Shown piece by piece: positions 7,573 through 16,099 of a stretch of DNA of 64,000 bases. The DNA lies in the NCBI GenBank assembly GCA_965220265.1, contig CBDCPM010000004.1:1116001-1180000 (forward strand), given 5' to 3'. The position numbers and the translations under genes were made by a program. The stretch comes from Bin87 sp965220265. GTDB lineage: Bacteria; Chloroflexota; Dehalococcoidia; Lucifugimonadales; UBA3495. Numbering within the stretch: the stretch's first letter is position 1; each line of letters opens with the position of its first letter. The notes below the pieces were generated by a model that was given only the letters and a program-made list of their open reading frames with translations, made no database searches and was not told where the DNA came from.

Positions 7573-8232
7573 TTAGTCCATTTTGGTGAAGGTCCCGCCA
7601 GTGCGGGAGGCAATGGCCTGGAGGGCGCTGGTGTCGACGTCCGGGCTAAGGGCGACGGTGTCGATCGGGACATCGGACTGGGCCAGCGCGTCGACCGTGG
7701 CCTCATCGAGGTCCTCTATGGGAACGGCTTTGCCATCGGTCATCAGAACGTAGCGCTGGTCGTGGCAGGAACCGTCGCCAAGGTCCATGAAGGTGGCGTC
7801 ATCCTTGAGCTGAAACGAGGGCCGGTCCGGAACGGAAACCATGACGCTCCCGCCGGGGGCTCGAGACAGGGCCAAAGCCGAGTCGTCGGGTGGGGGCCCT
7901 CCCATGGGAACCAGACCGTCGGGAGCGGCGGGTTCGCCCGAGCCACCCGTCCGTTCGGCGCTTCCGGGTTGGTCCGGATCGTCGAAGAGCAGAAAGCCGA
8001 GGATCCCCAGGAACAGCAGGAGGAGCAACAGGAGAAGCAGCCACGGCCAGATGCTGCGCCGCTCACCGTCGTCGCGGTAACGGCCACGCCGCACGGGCTC
8101 GGCCCGGACGACGTGCGGGCGCCCGTAGCGGTCGTCGCGGCCCCAGTTCCATGGCCAGCGCAGCTGCCACCGCCGGCCGCGCCGCCGTCGCTGGTCTTGA
8201 TCGACACTATAGCTAATCCAATGCCTAGCCAT
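7573..8232 (-). CDS. Membrane protein with truncated vWA-like domain
   Basis: 219 aa. It shares with 6742-7458 the start (HWISYS), the Arg-rich stretch, the TM helix (WPWLLLLLLLLLFLGILGFLLF) and the C-terminal third of the vWA domain (RYVLMTDGKAVPIEDLDEATVDALAQSDVPIDTVALSPDVDTSALQAIASRTGG). The first half of the vWA domain, including D-x-S-x-S, is replaced by a Pro/Gly-rich linker (about 90-130). It therefore cannot form a normal MIDAS. It is either a decayed duplicate or a specialised partner of the intact protein. First gene of the minus-strand block. Confidence 0.65.
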   Translation of the reverse strand: MARHWISYSVDQDQRRRRGRRWQLRWPWNWGRDDRYGRPHVVRAEPVRRGRYRDDGERRSIWPWLLLLLLLLLFLGILGFLLFDDPDQPGSAERTGGSGEPAAPDGLVPMGGPPPDDSALALSRAPGGSVMVSVPDRPSFQLKDDATFMDLGDGSCHDQRYVLMTDGKAVPIEDLDEATVDALAQSDVPIDTVALSPDVDTSALQAIASRTGGTFTKMD

Positions 8233-8351
8233 GCTCTTCTCCCCTTACATAGCCAAGATGCTAAACGTTTTCGCCGATTTCCGCCAATCCGCCGGAGGGG
8301 TACGCGGACCGTTTCGAACCAACCTATTCACGAGGAGGTCAAGCAACGCGC

Positions 8352-10397
8352 ATGACCATGAATTCAGGGAACGATGCAATTGAACCTAGAGGCACTGCCC
8401 CCGCGCTCGCGCTGCTCTGGCAGGTCCGAGTGGACTGGGCCGGCGCAGGGGTTTGGGGCGCGGCGGGCGTGGACATATCGGATCACGTGCTGGGGCTGCG
8501 CTGGAGTTGGGGTCGCCGGGGATTGCCGATACCGGAGTTTGCCCCGACGGCGGCGCTGGAACTGATGCTGAACAACTCCGACCACCGCTATACCCCCAGC
8601 AATCGCAACGGACCCCTGGGGTCAACCGTGGATCCCGGCCGTGACGTCAGGCTGCGGGTCAGCCGGCTGCACGATGACTTCCGGACGACGGGCACCGGAT
8701 CCTCCGACCTGGAAGGCAGGCCGGCCGCGTTCGGCGACGGACGCTGGGAAGTGATTACGACGGCGGGAAACGGCTTTTCGGTCCTGGACGGCGAGGCACG
8801 GGGTACGGTGGGTTCGTTTCCGCCGTCGAACGCGGTGGCGCTACTGGAGACAGAGGACGCGACCGCGACCATCGCCGCGCGATACCGAAGGACAACCAAC
8901 GGGCAGGGCGGATTCGTGCTGCGGTGCGCTGCCGCCAACGACTGCCTGCGGCTGCGGTTTGACCACACCGCCAGCGTGCTGGAGCGGGTGTCGGGTTCCA
9001 CGGTGACACGGTTGGCGTCCGGAGGCCCGCTGGATTCGGCGGTGTGGCACGAGCTGGAAATTGAGCAGACCGCCGATAGCGTTCGGGTCCACGCAATCAA
9101 CCTGGAAGCCGGCGACCCCATCGGCCGGACGGTGCTGGCGGCGAGCGGCATTGCCGACGCGCCGATCTCCGGCCGGCACGGACTGTGGCACAGCTTTCGC
9201 AACACGGCGGACCGCTGGGGCGGTTTCGGCGTGGGTCGCGGACTGTTCCGGGGGCGGATCACCGCCATCTCGCCGGACTACACGGACGGAACCTGCCGGA
9301 TCGCAGCAGCAGACGTGATGCAGCGGTTGGGATCGGTACGGTTGTACCGGGCCCTGGCAGGCGGGCCGATGCGTTCCGGCGACGTGGCCGCCGCCATCCT
9401 CGCATGGTCGGGCCTCGCGCCGAGCGAATACGATCTGGATGCGGGTCGGGTCGTGCTCACCGGCGGGGCACGGTCGGTTTGGGAGGTGTCGGCGGCGCGG
9501 GCGCTGCGTCGGCTGCAGCGGGAGGAGCACGGGCTGATTTACACGGACGGGCACGGGCGGTTGCGGCTAGAGGCATCGACGCTGCGGTCGGGCATCCGGG
9601 CCCACAGTGACCCGGCATCGCTGGCGAAAACGACGTTGGGCGACACCGTCGACGGAGACGGGCCCTATGCTTTCGAGCTGCGGTGGGACGACGGCGCATC
9701 CGCGATGGAGGACGCGGTGGTGTTCCGCTACCGGAGATTGGCCGACGAAGGCACGCAAAGGGTCTGGAGCCTCAACGAACCCCTTGCGATCGATGCCGGC
9801 CAGGAACGCCTGGTACTGGCCGCATCCGAAGCATGGGAGGCGATTGACGAGGTACAGACTCCGGCGGCGCGAACCGATTACACGGCGACGGACGATGCCG
9901 CGGGAACGGGCACCGACGTGACGGCCGATATCACGGTGGCACTGCTGTCGGAAGCGGAGTCCGGCATATCGGGCAGGGGTCGGATGCTGCGGGTCCGCAA
10001 CACTGGGGTAGGTCGAGCCTACGTGCAGAGCCTGCGCTTGTCGGCCAACCACTGCTGGCGGGCGGAGTCGACAACGGCCCACCGGGCCGGCGCTGCGGGC
10101 GCGTCCACAGCCGGAAACCTGGTGAACTGCCGGTACATCGACAACTACGCCGCCGCGCAGGAAGGGGCCGAATCTCGGCTGGAGGAACGTTCCCGGCAAC
10201 GGCCGCAGATGGAGGCGACGCTGCCTCTTCACGCGCCGGCAAACCGTCGCACGGTGGTGGAGGGCAGGTTGTCGGACGTGGTGGCCGTGCAGGCAGCGGC
10301 GCAGAGCATCGACGGAGCGTGGCTGCTGGAGGGAATGGAAATTGACGTGGGGGCCGGAGGTGACGGGGAGGCGCGATGGTGGCTGACGGGGGTGTAG
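8352..10397 (+). CDS. Large phage tail/baseplate-like protein
   Basis: 681 aa; AGGAGG lies 14 bp before the ATG at 8352, with ATG 8358 as alternative. The N-terminal region (VDWAGAGVWGAAGVDISDHVLGLRWSWGR, ELMLNNSDHRYTPSN) looks like tail proteins that set up coordinate-like domains. Residues about 110-300 resemble a concanavalin/LamG-like jelly roll (RWEVITTAGNGFSVLDGEARG, TRLASGGPLDSAVWHELEIEQ, DAPISGRHGLWHSF). The C-terminal half has RRLQREEHGLIYTDGHGRLRLEAS, as in tail hub or phage late-control-like proteins. It continues the rightward phage cluster that the minus-strand block interrupts. Confidence 0.5.
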   Translation: MTMNSGNDAIEPRGTAPALALLWQVRVDWAGAGVWGAAGVDISDHVLGLRWSWGRRGLPIPEFAPTAALELMLNNSDHRYTPSNRNGPLGSTVDPGRDVRLRVSRLHDDFRTTGTGSSDLEGRPAAFGDGRWEVITTAGNGFSVLDGEARGTVGSFPPSNAVALLETEDATATIAARYRRTTNGQGGFVLRCAAANDCLRLRFDHTASVLERVSGSTVTRLASGGPLDSAVWHELEIEQTADSVRVHAINLEAGDPIGRTVLAASGIADAPISGRHGLWHSFRNTADRWGGFGVGRGLFRGRITAISPDYTDGTCRIAAADVMQRLGSVRLYRALAGGPMRSGDVAAAILAWSGLAPSEYDLDAGRVVLTGGARSVWEVSAARALRRLQREEHGLIYTDGHGRLRLEASTLRSGIRAHSDPASLAKTTLGDTVDGDGPYAFELRWDDGASAMEDAVVFRYRRLADEGTQRVWSLNEPLAIDAGQERLVLAASEAWEAIDEVQTPAARTDYTATDDAAGTGTDVTADITVALLSEAESGISGRGRMLRVRNTGVGRAYVQSLRLSANHCWRAESTTAHRAGAAGASTAGNLVNCRYIDNYAAAQEGAESRLEERSRQRPQMEATLPLHAPANRRTVVEGRLSDVVAVQAAAQSIDGAWLLEGMEIDVGAGGDGEARWWLTGV

Positions 10398-10499
10398 AGA
10401 TGGGCACTGGCGCCCCGTCAGGCTTATTTGCGTTTTGAGCCACAAAGTATAATAGTGTCGTCAGCTATTGACCAAAAGTACAATAAGGATTGGCACGGC

Positions 10500-11663
10500 A
10501 TGGAACGCGGGGCAATCGGACGTTATGAGGTTCGGATGGTTGGCGGCGAGCGGGTCAGCGCTTTTGTACCGGATCCACTGCCGCCGGATCCACCTTTGGA
10601 GTTGGATGGCCAGTTTCTCCAGTCCCTTGAGGCTGCGTCGCTGGCTTTGGGAGGTCTGAATGCCACATCAACGCTGATTCCGGACAAAGGGCTCTTTATC
10701 TATGCCTATGTCCGGAAGGAAGCAGTCTTGTCGTCGCAGATTGAAGGCTCTCGATCATCACTGGCAGATTTATTGCTATCGGAGGTCGCAGAGGCTCCAG
10801 GAGCGCCGGTCGACGACATAACGGAAGTTTCCAACTACGTGGCTGCCCTGGAACACGGGCTGGAGCGGATGCGTAACGGATTCCCGTTATCCAATCGACT
10901 GCTTCGAGAGATGCACAGCATCTTGTTATCCAGTGGACGCGGCAGTCACCTGCATCCCGGAGAATTTCGCACGTCACAAAACTGGATAGGAGGGAGAAGA
11001 CCCGGCGAGGCTGACTTCGTGCCTCCGCCGCATCACCTGGTGCCTGGTTGTATGGGCGACCTGGAAAGCTTTTTTCATGCAACCGACGACGGAATGCCAA
11101 TCCTCTTGCGGGCCGGTCTTGCCCATTTGCAGTTTGAAACGATCCATCCATTCCTCGATGGGAATGGCAGGGTGGGACGGCTACTGATTACCATGCTGCT
11201 CTGCCAAGCCGGAGCGCTGCAAGATCCGGTGTTGTACCTGAGCCTGTTTTTCAAGCGACATCGATCAGTTTATTACCAGATGCTGGATCGGGTGCGACAA
11301 ACTGGGGACTGGGAACGATGGCTGATGTTTTTCCTGGATGGAGTGCGCGAGGCCTCCAACGAAGCAGTCTCTACGACCCTGCGCGTGTCTCGCCTGTTCG
11401 AGTCGGACCGCGAACTCATCCGGCAAGGCGGTCGCAGGGCTATTTCCGCACTGCAAGTGCACCAGGCACTGACGGCACATCCCATCCTTGCACTGTCGGA
11501 TGCAGCTCAACACGCCCAGTTGTCCTTTCGAGCAGTGTCAACTGCGATGCGCGCACTAAACGATTTGAAAATCGTGCGCGAAATTACGGGGCAGAGGCGC
11601 AACCGGCTCTTTGTCTACGACGCCTACCTGTCAATCCTGAGCGAGGGCACGGAACCACTGTAG
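10500..11663 (+). CDS. Fic family protein (predicted AMP transferase), class II
   Basis: 387 aa from ATG 10500, with AAGGA upstream; an in-frame TTG at 10428 lacks support. The Fic motif HPFLDGNGRVGR is complete (about 216-227), so the catalytic His and the Gly/Arg phosphate loop are present. An N-terminal inhibitory helix motif [S/T]xxxE[G/N] is present as SSQIEG (about 78-83), which puts it in the self-inhibited class II. A C-terminal winged-helix-like region (ALQVHQALTAHP, SFRAVSTAMRALNDLKIVREITGQRRNRLFVY) may bind DNA. Such proteins transfer AMP to target proteins. Convergent with gpsA. Confidence 0.88.
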   Translation: MERGAIGRYEVRMVGGERVSAFVPDPLPPDPPLELDGQFLQSLEAASLALGGLNATSTLIPDKGLFIYAYVRKEAVLSSQIEGSRSSLADLLLSEVAEAPGAPVDDITEVSNYVAALEHGLERMRNGFPLSNRLLREMHSILLSSGRGSHLHPGEFRTSQNWIGGRRPGEADFVPPPHHLVPGCMGDLESFFHATDDGMPILLRAGLAHLQFETIHPFLDGNGRVGRLLITMLLCQAGALQDPVLYLSLFFKRHRSVYYQMLDRVRQTGDWERWLMFFLDGVREASNEAVSTTLRVSRLFESDRELIRQGGRRAISALQVHQALTAHPILALSDAAQHAQLSFRAVSTAMRALNDLKIVREITGQRRNRLFVYDAYLSILSEGTEPL

Positions 11664-11690
11664 TACAAGGCAGCCTGATACGGGGAGCCG

Positions 11691-12707
11691 CTACCACTCC
11701 GAGCGGGGCGGGCGCTCCATGAGGGTGGGGATGCACTCGGCGGCGGGGAGGCCTTCGAACAACACCTGCGACATGAGGCGAGTGATGGGCATGTCGACGT
11801 CCAGACGCTCGGCGATTTCCAGCGCGGCGACGGTAGTGTTGACGCCCTCGGCTACGGCGCCCATGTCGGTCAGGATGTCGGGGAGATTGCGCCCCCTGGC
11901 CAGTTCCTCGCCGACGCGGCGGTTGCGGCTCAACGGGCTGCTGCAGGTTGCCATCACGTCGCCCAGGCCGGCCAGGCCGGCGAAGGTCATCAGCTGGGCG
12001 CCGGCGGCGATACCCAGCCGGCCGATTTCGCTGAGGCCGCGGGTGACCAGGGCGGCCTTGGCGTTGTCGCCCACATCCATACCGTCGGCGATGCCGGCGG
12101 CCAGGGCGATGATGTTTTTCAACGCTCCGCCCATCTCCACGCCCACCACGTCGTCGCTGGTGTAGATGCGAAACGCCGGCGACATCAGGGCATCCTGCAC
12201 CAGGGTGCGAGACTCCTCGTCGGGTGCTGCAACCACGGTCACGGCCGGCTTCCCGGCTATGATCTCGCCGGCCAAGTTGGGACCGGACAGGACGGCAAAT
12301 CGCCCGGGTGGGTGACCGGGCATTTCCTGCGACCATACCTCGCTCATGCGCAGGCCGGCGGGCAATTCCAGTCCCTTGGTGACGCTGAGCACGACGGCGT
12401 CTTGGGGAACGTGTTCGGCGATGCGACCGACGTTCTGGCGGAAGCGGTCGGACGGCACCGCGATAATCACCAGGTTGGTTTCGCTCAGCGCCCTCGCCGG
12501 ATCGTGCTCAACGGACAAAGTATCTGGGAACGGAACACCGGGGAGACGACGGGGGTGCTCGCCGGCCCGTCGCAGTGTTTCTGCCTCGTCAGCCGTGCGA
12601 CAGAGCAGACGCACCGGTGCGCCGCCGCGAGCAGCCAGGACGGCGAGGGTCGTGCCCCAGGTGGTGGCGCCGACGACAGTGATGGGGAACTGGTAATCAG
12701 TGGCCAA
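11691..12707 (-). CDS. gpsA: Glycerol-3-phosphate dehydrogenase [NAD(P)+]
   Basis: 338 aa. It reduces dihydroxyacetone phosphate to sn-glycerol 3-phosphate for phospholipid synthesis. Conserved blocks are SVTKGLE (about 110), VLSGPNLAGEI, VEMGGALKNIIALAAGIADGM (with catalytic Lys), GLAGLGDVMATCSSPLSRNRRVG and VAEGVNTT. The dinucleotide-binding turn reads VVGATTWGTTLA, where most members have GxGxWGT, so the second Gly is Thr; activity or cofactor preference may differ. The protein has usual length. A candidate small RNA locus lies upstream on the other strand. Confidence 0.92.
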   Translation of the reverse strand: MATDYQFPITVVGATTWGTTLAVLAARGGAPVRLLCRTADEAETLRRAGEHPRRLPGVPFPDTLSVEHDPARALSETNLVIIAVPSDRFRQNVGRIAEHVPQDAVVLSVTKGLELPAGLRMSEVWSQEMPGHPPGRFAVLSGPNLAGEIIAGKPAVTVVAAPDEESRTLVQDALMSPAFRIYTSDDVVGVEMGGALKNIIALAAGIADGMDVGDNAKAALVTRGLSEIGRLGIAAGAQLMTFAGLAGLGDVMATCSSPLSRNRRVGEELARGRNLPDILTDMGAVAEGVNTTVAALEIAERLDVDMPITRLMSQVLFEGLPAAECIPTLMERPPRSEW

Positions 12708-12742
12708 GGGATGATTGGTCTGTTAGGGCACGGATGGCAATT

Positions 12743-12770
12743 TTGACTATAGGTCAGCGTGATGTATCCT
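12743..12770 (+). promoter_or_regulatory. Predicted sigma70-type promoter of a candidate small RNA
   Basis: TTGACT at 12743-12748 and TATCCT at 12765-12770, spacer 16 bp. No ORF follows; a terminator-like hairpin lies 65 bp downstream. Confidence 0.45.
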
Positions 12771-12776
12771 GTTCAT

Positions 12777-12860
12777 GTTGGGCGCTCCTTCGGAGCTTGA
12801 TATGGCTAGCCCAGCCTGACACCATTGCATGTTGAGGCCCTCATGATGTGAGGGCCTTTT
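12777..12860 (+). ncRNA. Candidate small structured RNA (about 85 nt)
   Basis: The interval between the predicted promoter and a perfect hairpin plus T-run (12835-12860) has no ORF. It folds locally: GCTCC/GGAGC (12784-12788 with 12792-12796) sits inside a possible GGGC/GCCC stem. No match to tRNA, SRP RNA or tmRNA cores was seen. The final hairpin overlaps the stop codon of the DUF3800 gene on the other strand. This is a prediction from promoter and terminator only. Confidence 0.35.
12835..12860 (+). terminator. Rho-independent terminator (rightward)
   Basis: AGGCCCTCA (12835-12843) and TGAGGGCCT (12849-12857) form a perfect 9-bp stem with a 5-nt loop, followed by TTTT. The T-run is on the plus strand only, so it serves rightward transcription. 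Confidence 0.6.
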
Positions 12861-13683
12861 GCCGGCTTTCATTCCACATGATACGCGCTACGCCAGCCAG
12901 TGGTGAATCGTTGGGCCAGATTTTGAGCCCATGCAATATGCGACCATTCGTGCTTCGGTAAAAATAAGGCAGCAGACCTTCAAAGTATGGGTATGTCATA
13001 TCTTGATTCCTGAATGCGCGATAAACATTGTATGCCAACTGATCAGCGAGTTGGACGCCGTTTGACAATTCGCTACGAGTGAAGAAAGGATATTCAACGA
13101 TGTTTGAAAAGCGCAAGTTCGCATTTCCAGACAGTAATAGATCCGCGTGTCTCATAGCTACCGCTTGATTGAGCTGTTTACTGGTATCATCCACTACTAT
13201 CAAAGCCTGGTGCCACGGTTGATAATCAGACATAAAATGCTGAATGCGCTCTATCAAAAATTCGTAGGCTCGCTGATGCAGTGCTTCTTCAGTTGTGCCG
13301 GTATACAGGTAGCGTTTGTCAATCACTGACGCTATGATCGCGGTCTTACGTTTTACTACTTGCTCAAGATAGACATCGGTGAGCCTCTGGCGTTCATCCG
13401 GCGTCAGCGCATTCAGAAAAGCACTGGCTTTCCCTCGTCCGTCAGGGTTGCGCAGCCAGTTTGATTTGACCTCGCAATCCGCAAGGTCAAATGCTCCTAC
13501 GCCGTCCCGCATTATACGGTCGGCGAGTTCGAGTTTTAGACCAGATACTTCCCGCTCAAAGGGTCGCCACTGCCGTTCGTACATACCGACTGCAAGTAGC
13601 ACGTAAATGTGGTCTTTCGGTTTTTCGGGCGTGCCAACCGAAGGATCGCGGGAGTTGGACTCGTCCAAGTAGCAGAAGTACAT
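12841..13683 (-). CDS. DUF3800 domain-containing protein
   Basis: 280 aa from the ATG at 13683, because the family starts with M-Y-x-x-Y-L-D-E-S (MYFCYLDESN here). Other conserved blocks are YVLLAVGMYERQWRPFEREV near residue 30-50, ALIVVDDTSKQLN in the middle, and the end block SELSNGVQLADQLAYNVYRAF. These Asp/Glu positions make an RNase H-like or nuclease-like site that is suspected but not proven in the family. DUF3800 proteins are common in accessory DNA and near phage genes. Single gene, minus strand. Confidence 0.8.
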   Translation of the reverse strand: MYFCYLDESNSRDPSVGTPEKPKDHIYVLLAVGMYERQWRPFEREVSGLKLELADRIMRDGVGAFDLADCEVKSNWLRNPDGRGKASAFLNALTPDERQRLTDVYLEQVVKRKTAIIASVIDKRYLYTGTTEEALHQRAYEFLIERIQHFMSDYQPWHQALIVVDDTSKQLNQAVAMRHADLLLSGNANLRFSNIVEYPFFTRSELSNGVQLADQLAYNVYRAFRNQDMTYPYFEGLLPYFYRSTNGRILHGLKIWPNDSPLAGVARIMWNESRQKALTS

Positions 13684-13785
13684 CTTGTATACTCTTGCAG
13701 CCGGCTGAGGTTCGCCCGGCATCACTGTGCTGACACAGCAACGTCGACCAGTCGGATCAATGGGTAGAAAACAGTCGGAACTCGG

Positions 13786-14175
13786 TCAGGAACCTTCGCC
13801 GGGTTCCCCGGCCAGGAACCGCTCCACTTCCGGCGTGCGGGGCAGCGTGAGAATGCCGTCCACTTCGATGCCAAACCGCTCGTACGCCTCTTTCAGGCGC
13901 AGGCTTGCCCGGTCGCGTTCTTCGGCACGTCCCTCGGCTTTCGCTTTGTTCCACGCTGCCGGTATCAGTAGTACCATACGTCCGATTACCTCCACAAGAA
14001 TTGCCGCCAGCAGCGCGATGCCCACCGCCACGCCAAAAATGGAGGCCAGCAGATAGATGCCCTCATCGCTCTGCAACCGTTCCCAGTACCGCCACAGTCC
14101 ACATCCGACGCCGCCGACGTAAACGAGGTAATAGATTACCCAGTATTTTCCGACTGCCCGTCTGAGTAACTCCAT
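13786..14175 (-). CDS. Small membrane protein with cytoplasmic helical tail
   Basis: 129 aa from ATG 14175 (MELLRRAVGKYW). Two TM helices (YWVIYYLVYVGGVGCGLWRYW and GIYLLASIFGVAVGIALLAAILVEVI) are followed by a charged helix (WNKAKAEGRAEERDRASLRLKEAYERFG) and a short tail ending EVERFLAGEPGEGS. The AEGRAEERDR stretch resembles tails seen in small proteins found beside transposase or Uma2 genes in related genomes. No known domain. Lies between the DUF3800 gene and the LLM oxidoreductase, same strand. Confidence 0.55.
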   Translation of the reverse strand: MELLRRAVGKYWVIYYLVYVGGVGCGLWRYWERLQSDEGIYLLASIFGVAVGIALLAAILVEVIGRMVLLIPAAWNKAKAEGRAEERDRASLRLKEAYERFGIEVDGILTLPRTPEVERFLAGEPGEGS

Positions 14176-14255
14176 ACTATCATGGCCGATACCAGGAGAC
14201 GGCAAAGTATGGCATCAGGCGGGCAGTCGGAACCTGATTCGGATTAGCAACGCGG

Positions 14256-15443
14256 CTAGTTGTCCGCGCCCTGCTTGGTGTTGAAGTGGGGCATGACGTC
14301 GCGGGCGAACCATTCCAACTGGTCCATGGACGCGGAGGTCGGCATGCCCATGTTGGTGATGCCGATGTTGACCTCATCCAGACCGGGATAACGTTCCTGG
14401 ATGGCCATCAGCTGCTCGGTGATCCGGTCGGCCGGGCCAACAAGGTACTGGCCAGCGGCCACGGAGTCCTCGATGGTGGGCATCTTGAGGCCCTGGGGCA
14501 CCGGGCGGCCGAAGGCGTTGAGGGCGTTCAGCTGTTCCTGGCTCAGGCCAGCGATGAAGCCCAACGGGCCGAACATCTTGACCCGTTCTTCCATCCACAG
14601 ACGCGCCTGGTCCATGGCTTCCTTCTCGGAGTTGGCGATCTGCACGGAGTAGCCCACGGCAAGGCCCTCGCCCAGTTCCCATTCCTTGCCGTGCTCGGCG
14701 TGGATGGCCTGCCAGCGCTGGATCACGTCGTCGCTGGCGCCTCCGGTGGCCGCGCCGCCACCGATGATACCTTTGATGCCCCAGCGGGCCATGAAGTTGA
14801 TGGCCCGGTCGCTGGCGGACACCACCGGCTGCCACCACTCGACCTCGTGCTTGGGCCGGGGAACCAGCGTGATCTCTTCGAGATCGTAGCCGCGGTAGGG
14901 CACGTTGGGCGGAATGTCGAAATGCTTGCCGTGGTGAGAGAAGCTGCGCTGGTTGAACGCCTTCCAGATGATCTCCACCTGCTCTTCGAAGAGCTCGCGG
15001 TTGGCGTTCTGGTCCATGATGGGCGAGCCGAAGACCTCCACCTCGCGGGTGTGGTAGCCGCGGCCCACGCCGAAGCGCACGCGGCCATCAGTAAGCCAGT
15101 CGGAGGTGGCGTAGTCTTCGGCCAGGCGCACGGGGTTCCACATGGGGTTGATGTTGAAACCGCAGCCGAAGCGCAGGTTCTTGGTGAGGTGGGCAAGGTG
15201 CACGTACAGCATCAGCAGGTTGGGGATGCACTCGTAACCCTCGCGCTGGAAGTGGTGTTCGGCGACCCAGAAGGTGTCGTAGCCGAGGCGGTCCATGGTG
15301 ATGGCGATCTTTTCGGCCTTCTCGATGGCGCCGCCGGCCAGTTCCTCGTCGGAGAGCCAGCGGTCGTTGGCGGGGGTGCCCTGGTAGCCGGGGTTGTCCA
15401 TGTCGACGTTGCCGGCCCAAAGGCTGCCAAACTTGGTAATCAT
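14256..15443 (-). CDS. LLM class flavin-dependent oxidoreductase (luciferase-like)
   Basis: 395 aa from ATG 15443, which has AAGGAGGAA upstream; the frame stays open further up but without homology. Family marks are GYDTFWVAEHHFQREGYECIPNLLMLYVHLA (about 50-80), LRFGCGFNINPMWNPVRLAEDYATSDWLTDGRVRFGVGRGYHTREVEVFG (about 90-140) and a C-terminal YLVGPADRITEQL. It forms a TIM barrel that uses reduced FMN or F420 to oxidise or cleave an organic substrate. Many such genes occur in SAR202-type Chloroflexota and are linked to breakdown of recalcitrant compounds. The epoxide hydrolase gene nearby, also minus, fits a catabolic setting. Confidence 0.88.
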   Translation of the reverse strand: MITKFGSLWAGNVDMDNPGYQGTPANDRWLSDEELAGGAIEKAEKIAITMDRLGYDTFWVAEHHFQREGYECIPNLLMLYVHLAHLTKNLRFGCGFNINPMWNPVRLAEDYATSDWLTDGRVRFGVGRGYHTREVEVFGSPIMDQNANRELFEEQVEIIWKAFNQRSFSHHGKHFDIPPNVPYRGYDLEEITLVPRPKHEVEWWQPVVSASDRAINFMARWGIKGIIGGGAATGGASDDVIQRWQAIHAEHGKEWELGEGLAVGYSVQIANSEKEAMDQARLWMEERVKMFGPLGFIAGLSQEQLNALNAFGRPVPQGLKMPTIEDSVAAGQYLVGPADRITEQLMAIQERYPGLDEVNIGITNMGMPTSASMDQLEWFARDVMPHFNTKQGADN

Positions 15444-15643
15444 GTAGAGGGTTCCTCCTTGATGAGTGTCCGACCAGACGGACGCGGATTGGAAGCACTG
15501 TTGGCGGATATGGTAGCGGGTTTTGCGGACGCTGTCAGCCGGGTGTTTACCGGGGCGGCTAGTCGCTCCCGTTTTCATTATCCGATGGGTCATTGCCGTC
15601 GAGGGGTTCCAAAGCATCGGTCAACGGAGCCATGGGCAAGCCG

Positions 15644-16048
15644 TCATCGCCGTGGCGATGCAACGCGAAACCGGCCCAGAATCCGCCGGTTGGTGATGAT
15701 TTCGGCCCGGTTGGCCTGGAAATCGAGTTTGAGCTCCCCGCGCAACTCGGCCATGTCGCCTTTCAGTTCCGCGCGCAGGTCGGCGATTTCTGTTCTGACA
15801 TTCGCGATGTCGCCTTTCAGTTCCGTGCGCAGATCGGCAATTTCCGTCCTCACGTTCGCGATGTCGCCCTTCAACTCAGTTTTGAGCTCCACCACCTCGG
15901 TTCGAACTTCAGATATCTCCGACCTGACATTGGCGGTGCTGGCGTTCAGCCGGCTCTCCATACTCGCATTGACGAACTTGATAAAAGACCCCAACGCTAT
16001 CAACAGGGCTATTCCGACACCGATGACTGTCCATTCCGTGGGTCCCAT
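15644..16048 (-). CDS. Membrane-anchored coiled-coil protein with 18-residue repeats
   Basis: 134 aa. One TM helix near the N-terminus (WTVIGVGIALLIALGSFIKFV) is followed by a coiled coil with near-identical 18-residue repeats, ELKGDIANVRTEIADLRT (about 58-93), and a decayed third unit. The end is QANRAEIITNRRILGRFRVASPRR. Its design (N-terminal anchor plus repetitive coil) parallels the protein at 5276-5938 but the repeat unit differs. It lies 51 bp after the epoxide hydrolase. Function unknown. Confidence 0.65.
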   Translation of the reverse strand: MGPTEWTVIGVGIALLIALGSFIKFVNASMESRLNASTANVRSEISEVRTEVVELKTELKGDIANVRTEIADLRTELKGDIANVRTEIADLRAELKGDMAELRGELKLDFQANRAEIITNRRILGRFRVASPRR

Positions 16049-16099
16049 GACTTTCTCCGGCCGATCAGAAAATCGGTTGAAACCGGTTGCTCATCCCGA

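Noticed and set aside
10428..10499. Upstream extension of the Fic gene from TTG 10428
   Set aside because: No ribosome site and no conserved residues; ATG 10500 fits better.
12777..12834. tRNA, SRP RNA or tmRNA at the candidate small RNA locus
   Set aside because: No T-loop GGTTCRA, no SRP tetraloop core and no tmRNA tag frame could be found.
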